In this document: positions 1 through 6,642 of the stretch, piece after piece | Position numbering within the stretch: position 1 is the first letter of the stretch | Layout: the number at the start of each line of letters is the position of its first letter | Assembly (NCBI GenBank): GCA_038234815.1 | Contig: JBBQSU010000061.1 | Location: forward strand, 1-20,213 | Length of the DNA stretch: 20,213 nt | Direction of reading: 5' to 3' | Source: JBBQSU01 sp038234815 | GTDB taxonomy: Bacteria > Planctomycetota > Phycisphaerae > Tepidisphaerales > Tepidisphaeraceae | Program-made: the position numbers and the translations under genes | Notes under the pieces: generated by a model | Seen by the model: the letters and a program-made list of their open reading frames with translations, nothing else | Databases searched by the model: none | Told to the model about the DNA's origin: nothing

Positions 1-316
1 TGTCGCGCGACGCCTTGCGCTTGTCCTGCAGCGCCTGCACCCGGTCGCGCAGCCGTACGGCCTGGCCCGGTCCAAGGGGTTTGAAGTGTTCGACCACTTT
101 GGCGGTGATTCCCGGCTCGGTGACGTGCAAGCCGAGCGTGCCGTCAAGAAACTGGCCACCCACCGTCAAAGTAAAGGTTGTGCCGCGCTGCCCCCCCGCC
201 GGCAGAAGGTATCCGATGTGCGACTCGCGCTGCGCTTGCTGGGCCAGTGCAGCCGGTGGAAGCACCACCGCCATTAAGGTGCCCGCCAGAAGAATCAGGC
301 CGGCAAGTCGGGTCAC
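1..316 (-). CDS. Secreted protein of a planctomycete DUF1501 cassette, N-terminal fragment (cut by window edge)
   Basis: Only the first 105 codons lie in the window. I chose the GTG at 316-314. It overlaps the TGA of the upstream DUF1501 gene in a GTGA arrangement and follows an AAGGAG sequence by five bases. The ATG two bases upstream is immediately followed by a stop. The first 25 or so residues (MTRLAGLILLAG...ALA) form a clear Sec signal peptide. The mature start contains HIGYLLPAGGQRGTTF and TVGGQFLDG. This resembles the opening of large secreted planctomycete proteins that carry PPC/pre-peptidase-type beta domains and sit next to DUF1501 genes. A charged helix-like stretch (RLRDRVQALQDKRK) follows. 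The family link is recalled from similar gene clusters, not aligned. It is translationally coupled to DUF1501, so joint function outside the cytoplasm is likely. Specific function unknown. Confidence 0.75.
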   Translation of the reverse strand, partial: MTRLAGLILLAGTLMAVVLPPAALAQQAQRESHIGYLLPAGGQRGTTFTLTVGGQFLDGTLGLHVTEPGITAKVVEHFKPLGPGQAVRLRDRVQALQDKRKASRD

Positions 317-1668
317 ATGATCTCCTTCAAACGTCCTGCCATTTTCACGCCGTCCTCAGGCCGCGGCAGGACGTAGGCCTCAACGCCCTGTGGATCGGGC
401 AGGCGGGCATTAGGCTCGATGCCGAGCCGTTCGTAGATGCTGCCGATCAGGTCGCAGGGATAGACGGGACGATCCTTGACCTCTTCGCCCCGGGCGTTGG
501 ATTGGCCGACAACGCACCCGCCCCTGAACCCTCCGCCGGCCAGCAGCGCCGAGAACACCGCCCCAAAGTGTCCGCGCCCGCCGTTCCATGGCGCCTCCCA
601 CTGCACTTTCGGCGTGCGGCCAAATTCCCCGCTGCACCAGACGATCGTGCTCTCCAGCAGGCCTCGATCCGACAAGTCTTGCAGCAGCGCCGACAGCCCG
701 CGGTCGGTCTCGGGGAGCATTCTTCGCATGGCTTGGAAGTGCTGCTTGTGCGTGTCCCAACCCTTGTAGTTGATCGTGATATACGGAACCCCTCGTTCGA
801 CAAGCCGACGTGCGGCCAGGCAGGATTGGCCAAAGGTGTTCTTGCCGTAGCGGTCGCGCACCGCGTCCGGTTCCTGAGATAGATCGAAGACCTTACCGGC
901 GTCGCCGGAGATCAGGTCGTATGCCTCCTCGCCGGCGCGGTCAAAGGCGTCGGTTTGTGGATCATTGGGCATGGCAAGGCGCAGCGTGTCGAGTTGTTGG
1001 AGAAGTTGCCGGCGCGCGGTCTGACGCTCCGCCGAGATGCCCGGTGTGACGATGCCTTCGACAGCAAACGGCGTCTGCTTTGGATCCCCGCCGGTGGCAA
1101 ACGGCCTGTACTTGTTGCCCAGGAATCCAGCTTCCGAAAACCGGCCCTGCGGCTCGGTCAGAACGACATACGGCGGGATCAATCCCTTGTAGCCCGCGTT
1201 ATAGCCTTTGAAAAGCGAAACGACCGCGCCGACACTGGGGTAGACGCGGCGTTCGCCTGCGTTGCGTCCGGTTTGAACCATGTAGGCTGCGGTTTCATGG
1301 CCGTTGTTTCCGTGCGTCATGCTGCGGACCAGCGAGTATTTGTCGGCCAGTTTGGCAAGCATCGGCATAAGCTCGGAAATGCGAATCCCATTAACGTTCG
1401 TTTCGATCGGCTTGTTAAGCGGCCCGGCGTAGTCGTCGCCGGCCTCGGGCTTGGGATCAAACGTGTCGAGGTGGCAGGCCCCGCCCCACAGCCATATCTG
1501 GATGACCGACTTGGCCCGGGCGCCCGGCTTCGGTGGGAGCGGCTGTGAGGCCGGACCGGCCCACGCCGACAACGACGGAAACCCTGCCATCACCAGCCCC
1601 GAGGCGGTAGCCAACGACAGGCCGATGGCGCGTCGTCGCGAAAGTGTTCGATCTTCGGGCAGGCTCAT
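313..1668 (-). CDS. DUF1501 family protein, Tat-exported
   Basis: 451 residues. The N-terminus has a twin-arginine signal (SRRRAIGL, residues 10-17), a hydrophobic stretch and an Ala-rich cleavage region near residue 37, so export of a folded protein is expected. Family-typical motifs appear in order: IWLWGGACHLDTFDPKP, RSMTHGNNGHETAAYMVQTG, a region around NYKGWDTHKQHF, SGEFGRTPKV and GRGHFGAVFSALLAGGG. DUF1501 proteins are distantly related to the sulfatase/alkaline phosphatase fold. The conserved Asp, His and Glu residues could bind metal, but no reaction is established. The ATG at 1668 follows an AGAGG-type ribosome site. The gene starts 31 bp after the DUF1549/DUF1553 stop and ends inside the start of the next gene, so the three form one operon. 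Family assignment is firm. The biochemical role, often guessed to concern polysaccharide or sulfated glycan breakdown, is not. Confidence 0.93.
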   Translation of the reverse strand: MSLPEDRTLSRRRAIGLSLATASGLVMAGFPSLSAWAGPASQPLPPKPGARAKSVIQIWLWGGACHLDTFDPKPEAGDDYAGPLNKPIETNVNGIRISELMPMLAKLADKYSLVRSMTHGNNGHETAAYMVQTGRNAGERRVYPSVGAVVSLFKGYNAGYKGLIPPYVVLTEPQGRFSEAGFLGNKYRPFATGGDPKQTPFAVEGIVTPGISAERQTARRQLLQQLDTLRLAMPNDPQTDAFDRAGEEAYDLISGDAGKVFDLSQEPDAVRDRYGKNTFGQSCLAARRLVERGVPYITINYKGWDTHKQHFQAMRRMLPETDRGLSALLQDLSDRGLLESTIVWCSGEFGRTPKVQWEAPWNGGRGHFGAVFSALLAGGGFRGGCVVGQSNARGEEVKDRPVYPCDLIGSIYERLGIEPNARLPDPQGVEAYVLPRPEDGVKMAGRLKEIM

Positions 1669-1699
1669 GGGTCGATCCTCTGCGCCAAATGGCGCACGT

Positions 1700-3241
1700 T
1701 TAATGCCGATAGAGAAATTCCTCGCTGTTAATCAAAGCCCAGCCCAGGTCGACCGCCGAGGTCCGCGACGGCTGATTACTTGAGCGCTGGTAGTTTCGGG
1801 CGGCGGTCAGTTCGGCTTCGGACGGATAACGACTGAGAATCGTCAAATAAAGATCGTTGATGATCTGATCGTTTAACTTGCCGGCAATCAGCGTCTGAAA
1901 CGCGCGGCCCTGTTCCAGCTTTTTCTGCGCGTGGCTGGAGTTGAGCAGGTGCAACCGTTGTGCTGCGGTGATGCGATTATTGCGCTCCGATTGCTGCCCC
2001 GTGTCGCGCGACGGACGGCCGAATTGTTCGAGGAAAGCGCTGCTGATGCTTCCGTCGGGGAGTGCAATGGACCGTTGGTCCTGCGGCATGAACGTAAAAG
2101 GCTCGGGAATCGCGCTGGAATAGATCTCGGTCGTGCCGGTGATCTGACAGAGGGCGTCGGCGAGGACTTCGGCGTCGAGCCGTCGTATTGGATAGAATGC
2201 AAAGTTGACCGCGTCCCACTCGTCGTTTGCCCGGTTGATGCTCGATCGCTGATAAGCCTGTGAGTTCAGGATGATTCGCATCAGGTATTTGAGGTCGTAA
2301 TGATGACTGCTCAACTCTCTCTGCAGGTAGTCCAGCAGTTCGGGGTTGACCGGCGGATTGTCCGGGCGAATGTCGTCAGGCTCGTTAACGATCCCGCGAC
2401 CGAAGAGCCAAGCCCAGATGCGGTTGGAGACGCACCGCGCCAAGGCGGGATTTTCACGAGAGGTAAGCCAGTTAGCGAACGCTTGACGAGGATCCTCTCC
2501 CGCCGCGATTCGCGCGGGCGTGCCGTCGGGCAGCACGGCCGGGCCCGCGGGCATTTTGCTCTGATCAAAAAAAACGATCTCTTCCTTCCATTCGCCCGTG
2601 GACTTGTATCCCACCTGCGAAAAGAACGCCGACATGCCCGCCAGACGGTCCGGCTTCCATCGCTCGGTTCGCTCTCCCATAAATACCAGTGCCACCATTT
2701 GGGCGAGGCTTTGAGCATCCCGACCCTGTACCGCGCGATAGAAATTAATCGCCGGAACCCGGAAATTGCTCCCGCTGGCCGTCAACATCTCCCTGGCGAC
2801 TTCGTCGAAGGGCCGATTTTCGCCAAGGCAGGCACGCACCCACTGGTGATATGCCTGCGCGGCGTTCGGCCAGAGGTTGACGGGAAACTCGGCCTTGATC
2901 CGCAAAATGTCGGCCCACTTCATGGCCCAATAGTCGGCGTATTCGTTTCGATCGAGGAGCCGGTCGATCAATGCTGACCGCTTCTTTGGACTACGGTCGT
3001 TGAGAAAGTCGATCGTCTCCTGACGCGTCGGAAGCGTCCCAATGGCATCGAGACTGACACGCCGGAGAAAGACCGCGTCGGAGCAAGGCGGGGCCGGGGT
3101 TAGATGCAACTCTTTGAGCTTGTGTAGAATCAGCACGTCGATCGGAGACTGGGGGACGGTCAGGTCTTTCGATTCGTACGGTCCAGCCGGTTGACCTGCA
3201 CGTGCAAGCGGGATGCCGACAAGCGACACCAGTAAAGCCAA
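1700..3241 (-). CDS. DUF1549/DUF1553 domain-containing secreted protein
   Basis: 513 residues from a TTG at 3241. DUF1549 covers about residues 34-225 (FLRRVSLDAIGTLPT, then a LDRNEYADYWAMKWADILR segment and EMLTASGSNF). DUF1553 covers about residues 255-510 (SNRIWAWLFGRGIV, DDIRPDNPPVNPELLDYL, LKYLMRIILNSQAYQRSS). No separate cytochrome c-like domain precedes them, so this is a short family member. Where many relatives have a CxxCH-type cysteine pair between the DUF1549 helices, this protein reads FMGERTERWKPDRLAGM and has no such pair. The annotated TTG lacks a ribosome site at a normal distance. A CTG at 3262, four bases after GAGAGGAG, would add MRIRNVI and complete a good signal peptide; I consider that the more likely true start. 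The product is probably exported and works with the DUF1501 protein. Function unknown. Confidence 0.92.
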   Translation of the reverse strand: MALLVSLVGIPLARAGQPAGPYESKDLTVPQSPIDVLILHKLKELHLTPAPPCSDAVFLRRVSLDAIGTLPTRQETIDFLNDRSPKKRSALIDRLLDRNEYADYWAMKWADILRIKAEFPVNLWPNAAQAYHQWVRACLGENRPFDEVAREMLTASGSNFRVPAINFYRAVQGRDAQSLAQMVALVFMGERTERWKPDRLAGMSAFFSQVGYKSTGEWKEEIVFFDQSKMPAGPAVLPDGTPARIAAGEDPRQAFANWLTSRENPALARCVSNRIWAWLFGRGIVNEPDDIRPDNPPVNPELLDYLQRELSSHHYDLKYLMRIILNSQAYQRSSINRANDEWDAVNFAFYPIRRLDAEVLADALCQITGTTEIYSSAIPEPFTFMPQDQRSIALPDGSISSAFLEQFGRPSRDTGQQSERNNRITAAQRLHLLNSSHAQKKLEQGRAFQTLIAGKLNDQIINDLYLTILSRYPSEAELTAARNYQRSSNQPSRTSAVDLGWALINSEEFLYRH

Positions 3242-3266
3242 AATGACATTTCGTATCCGCAGATCG

Positions 3267-3274
3267 CTCCTCTC
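3267..3274 (-). promoter_or_regulatory. Ribosome binding site GAGAGGAG deciding the DUF1549/DUF1553 start
   Basis: GAGAGGAG lies four bases before an in-frame CTG (3262-3260) and 25 bases before the first conventional in-frame start, the TTG at 3241. An ATG at 3249 is in another frame and opens only a short reading frame ending at 3160. The spacing favours initiation at CTG, giving a signal peptide that begins with two arginines before the hydrophobic core. This is inferred from spacing only. Confidence 0.5.
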
Positions 3275-3289
3275 TGAGAATGTATAACA

Positions 3290-3318
3290 GTCCGCCGCTC
3301 GAAATGTTTCCGGCGGAC
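3290..3318 (-). repeat. Inverted repeat / hairpin ahead of the DUF1549/DUF1553 gene
   Basis: A perfect 8-bp inverted repeat, GTCCGCCG and CGGCGGAC (3290-3297 and 3311-3318), encloses a second small palindrome (GAAA CA TTTC). On the minus strand this can fold as a stem of 8 plus 4 base pairs with a three-base bulge, ending 28 bases before the CTG candidate start. No T-run follows, so it is not a typical intrinsic terminator. It could be a 5'-leader hairpin, an mRNA-stabilising element or a protein-binding site. Confidence 0.45.
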
Positions 3319-3604
3319 GCGCTTTCTCAGGATCAACGCATCTGCTTCATGCGGATTCAGGCGATTCAAATGCCCGGTGCGGTGATCCGCAGAGAGGTAC
3401 AGATCGCCCCCCGCCGTGGCGGCCGTTGACCTCCCCGGCGGTTGCCGCGCAAGCGTGTTGAGCTGCGTATGGGAAACCTGGTGTTCGTAAGTTGCGGATT
3501 GAATCGCTGGGACCGGCAAGGCTTTCTGATCGCGACCAAGTTCATACATCGCGGGCAACGTCAGGTCCACCACTCCATCGCCGCAGCGCAGGTGTGGAGT
3601 CCAC

Positions 3605-3622
3605 CGCCTTTTCAGGAAGGCG
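3605..3622 (-). terminator. Hairpin directly after treY, possible transcription end
   Basis: On the minus strand CGCCTT, a six-base loop and AAGGCG form a perfect 6-bp stem starting nine bases after the treY stop. No T-run follows, so intrinsic termination would be weak. It may protect the mRNA 3' end or assist Rho-dependent termination. Confidence 0.28.
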
Positions 3623-3630
3623 AGCAACTG

Positions 3631-6600
3631 TCACGGGGTCTTTAGGCAAACGCTGAAGGGTTTGGTCGAGAAGAGTTCCGCGGCGACGAGCACCGTTTCT
3701 TTACCGATAGACTTGGGCACGACTTGTTCGCCTGTAAAAACATCACGAATGCCCGCGACACCAAGTTCAGCAGGCAGGATAATTCGGGTGTCTTGCCAGC
3801 CGGCGGAATTGGTCGCGGGAAGATGCTCGTTCAAGATGTCAAATCGATTTGTGAGCCTTGGCACCGCCACGATCAAAAACAGGTTTCCATGCGACCTTGC
3901 GAATGCGAACGCGTCGCGCGAATGCTCACCCGTGAGTTCCAATGGAATGTAATCACCTTCCAAAAAGAGCAACGGATGGAGTCGTCGAATATTAAGAAGA
4001 ACTTTATGGACGGCCAACTTCAATGCCGGGCCGGTTTCTAAAGCATTCGCAGGAAGCGTGAATATTTGATTGGCGTGCATTAATAGCGATCGCCGTCGGT
4101 CATAGTCGACCGTTCTGCGGTTGTCAGGATCGACGAAACTAAAGTCAAAAATTTCGGTTCCCTGGTAGGTGTCGGCCACGCCGGTCGCCGTCAGCTTAAG
4201 GATCGCTTGCGATAGTGATTTGATCGCACCGTGCCGGCTGATTCGTTGCTGGAAGGGCCGAAAGTGCTTCACAAATTCTTCAGCTTCCGATTCCGACGTA
4301 ACTGCATTGATGAATCGATCAACTGCCTTTTCGTAAGGCACATTGTGATTGGTCCATGCGGTGTGCGTTTTTGATTCGCGCAACCCTTTCAGTACGGCGG
4401 CTTGTACGCGCTCAACAAAGTGGGCAAATTCGCCGGCCGTGTACGGCTCAAGCGGCCAGCCGCCCAGAAGGGTCTGGTAGATCGCGTATTCATCATTGCG
4501 ATCTGGAGCCGGCTGGCCGTCTATCATCGTGCGATGCCGCGCGTTAAGGGCGAACCAGTGCTTCAGATGCTCGCGCCATTCACCCGGAATTTCCGACAAC
4601 ATATTTAGCCGCGCACGTACATCCTCGGATCGTTTCGTGTCGTGGGTCGAAAGTGTCGCCATCGAACGCGGCCAATCCCGGCAATGTGTTTGGAAAAACG
4701 AATGTGCGGCCGCGGGCGTGCAGCCAAAGCGTGACGGCTCGCCACCGACTTCGTTCAGGGAGAGCAGTCGGTTGTAGATGTAGAACGTCGTGTCTTCCAC
4801 ACCCTTGGCAGTGACAGGCGAAGTGAGTTGTTGAAACTTTCCGGCAAACCGCCGTTGGGCCGAGCGACCATCCGCCGAGAGGCGATCGTCGAACTTCAAC
4901 AACAGGGTGCCGCGCAGAAAATGAAATACGCTCGGATCGACTTTCGGATTTCGCCGCATGGCAAGATCGATCGCCGTCTCTATCGCTTGGCGATCGGGAG
5001 CATCGACGGCCTGTTCGATTATGTACGTTCGGTAAACGCCGAAGCAGGCGATCGTCTCCTTGATGGCATCCTTAAGGACGGACAATGTAATATCGATCGA
5101 GAGCCGCGAGCGCTGCGCCACGTCGTGCAGCCGAAGGGCAAGTTGATGCAGTTCGCTTGCCAAGGCGATCTCCATGATCAGCTTTTTATTTTTGTACGTC
5201 AGTTCCTCGTATGAGTTTTCAACCCCAGTCAGCTTGCTATAAAGCGCAGCGAAGGCCGGACCATTTTCGGCATCGACAAAAATCCCGTTAATGACATTCA
5301 GAACGTCGTAGCCGCTGGTGCCTTGCGTGGCCCATCCTCGCGGGAGGTTTTCATCGGCCGCGAGAATCTTCTCGCCAAGCACATAAAGCGGCCAACGTTC
5401 GGGGCCTCGGTCAGATGACGGCAAATTGCACTCGAGGCGCTTCTCCACCGCAGAGCGCAGAGCGCCGCGATTAATCCTATTGAAGTTCGCATCGGCTTGC
5501 GCGATGTCCATGGCGACCGCGAGAACATAGTGTGCCTGCAGGCGCGCGAAGTATTGCTTGGGGTCGTACAAGCCGTCGGGGTGATCGACACGAAGGCCGG
5601 TCACATAGCCTTTCGCAAGAAGTTGAAAGACAAGGGCGTGTGACGCCTCAAAAACGTCGGCGCGCTCCATCGTCAGCGAAGCAAGATTGTTGACGTCAAA
5701 AAAACGTCTGTAGTTGATCTCGTCCGGTGCGGTTCGCCATGATGCAAGTCGGAAATACTGCTCGCGCAGCAGGCGGTCAAGCCCATCAAAACTCGAAGCA
5801 TCACCAATTTGGCCGTTCAGGCTGTGGAGGGACACGTCAATCCTCTGCCGGACAGCATCGTCCCTTACAGCGGCGGCGAGTCGATTTTTAATTCGGGCGA
5901 TCGCCGCCTGGCGTTCAGTTGTTCCATCAGCGCCGTGGCATCGATCAGGCAAAGCTTCACAGTCGGCAACGATCCCTTGTATAAGGTTCTGCGACGCTAT
6001 GTCGTTCACCGGCCATGGGGGATCGGCCGTCAAAATCTGGTTGTACGTTCGTGGGGAGATCGGAAAACGCCGATCATAATAAGTGACGTAGAACGAGTCG
6101 TTTTCGAAGATTAGTTTTAGTTCCCCTTTTTCCAACACCTCCCCGTAAGCAGAACCGAGACAAGGAATCAGCACGCGTCCAGCCATGTCCGAGATGTGCG
6201 GCGGGTTCCAGTTGATGTCAAAAAAATTCGCGTACGGAGATGCCGGGCCGTTTTGCAATACGTCATTCCACCAGGCATTATCGTTATTTCCGATCCCCAT
6301 GTGGTTGGGCACGATGTCAAGGACGTGTGACATGCCGTGCTTGCGCAGCGCCGTCACCATCGCCTGGAAATCTTCCTCCGAACCAAGTTCTGGATTGAGG
6401 CGGCCGTGGTCGATCACGTCGTACCCGTGCGTGCTGCCCGTCTGTGCCCGCAGGTAGGGTGAAGCGTACAAATGCGTAATACTAAGCTCGGCCAGGTACG
6501 GAACGATTGCGGCCGCTTCGCGGAAGGTGAAGCCGGAGTGAAGTTGCACACGATATGTGGAAACCGGCCAATTTCGCGTTTCGCCGATCCGCGACATCGC

Positions 6601-6642
6601 CCGGAGCACCAACCGGTCTGCCGCAGTAGCGAAATCATCCAT
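3631..6642 (-). CDS. treY: Malto-oligosyltrehalose synthase (maltooligosyl trehalose synthase)
   Basis: 1003 residues, a GH13 enzyme that isomerises the reducing-end alpha-1,4 linkage of maltodextrins to an alpha,alpha-1,1 linkage, making maltooligosyl-trehalose in the cytoplasm. The N-terminus is diagnostic: STYRVQLHSGFTF (28-40), YLAELSITHLYASPYL, GSTHGYDVIDH. Catalytic candidates are Asp353 in RVDHPDG (nucleophile), Glu424 in VLGEKIL (acid/base) and Asp668 in STHDTK (transition-state stabiliser). Other family blocks are DIVPNHMGIG, GTSGYDVLN and QLTSPVTAKGVEDTTFY. The length is slightly above that of many TreY proteins but the sequence runs intact to a normal C-terminus. The ATG at 6642 overlaps the end of treZ by eight bases and follows GAGGA by eight bases, so translation is coupled. 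It is the last gene of the glgX-treZ-treY operon. Confidence 0.97.
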   Translation of the reverse strand: MDDFATAADRLVLRAMSRIGETRNWPVSTYRVQLHSGFTFREAAAIVPYLAELSITHLYASPYLRAQTGSTHGYDVIDHGRLNPELGSEEDFQAMVTALRKHGMSHVLDIVPNHMGIGNNDNAWWNDVLQNGPASPYANFFDINWNPPHISDMAGRVLIPCLGSAYGEVLEKGELKLIFENDSFYVTYYDRRFPISPRTYNQILTADPPWPVNDIASQNLIQGIVADCEALPDRCHGADGTTERQAAIARIKNRLAAAVRDDAVRQRIDVSLHSLNGQIGDASSFDGLDRLLREQYFRLASWRTAPDEINYRRFFDVNNLASLTMERADVFEASHALVFQLLAKGYVTGLRVDHPDGLYDPKQYFARLQAHYVLAVAMDIAQADANFNRINRGALRSAVEKRLECNLPSSDRGPERWPLYVLGEKILAADENLPRGWATQGTSGYDVLNVINGIFVDAENGPAFAALYSKLTGVENSYEELTYKNKKLIMEIALASELHQLALRLHDVAQRSRLSIDITLSVLKDAIKETIACFGVYRTYIIEQAVDAPDRQAIETAIDLAMRRNPKVDPSVFHFLRGTLLLKFDDRLSADGRSAQRRFAGKFQQLTSPVTAKGVEDTTFYIYNRLLSLNEVGGEPSRFGCTPAAAHSFFQTHCRDWPRSMATLSTHDTKRSEDVRARLNMLSEIPGEWREHLKHWFALNARHRTMIDGQPAPDRNDEYAIYQTLLGGWPLEPYTAGEFAHFVERVQAAVLKGLRESKTHTAWTNHNVPYEKAVDRFINAVTSESEAEEFVKHFRPFQQRISRHGAIKSLSQAILKLTATGVADTYQGTEIFDFSFVDPDNRRTVDYDRRRSLLMHANQIFTLPANALETGPALKLAVHKVLLNIRRLHPLLFLEGDYIPLELTGEHSRDAFAFARSHGNLFLIVAVPRLTNRFDILNEHLPATNSAGWQDTRIILPAELGVAGIRDVFTGEQVVPKSIGKETVLVAAELFSTKPFSVCLKTP

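Larger units (their letters stand above)
3263..3630. other. 368-bp gap between treY and the DUF1549/DUF1553 gene
   Basis: It holds the leader hairpin and ribosome site of the DUF1549/DUF1553 gene at one end and a hairpin just after treY at the other. One minus-strand frame is open across the whole gap and runs out of frame into the downstream gene, but its predicted protein is rich in Arg and His, has no motif I recognise, and starts only with TTG or an internal ATG. I see no convincing promoter, RNA gene or conserved coding sequence. Confidence 0.5.

Noticed and set aside
178..882. 234-codon plus-strand open frame
   Set aside because: Antisense to DUF1501, whose family motifs and Tat signal are clear.
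3160..3627. 155-codon minus-strand open frame across the treY-DUF1549 gap
   Set aside because: It runs out of frame into the DUF1549/DUF1553 gene, starts with TTG, is rich in Arg/His/Pro and shows no motif, signal peptide or ribosome site. A long frame free of stops is expected by chance in GC-rich DNA.
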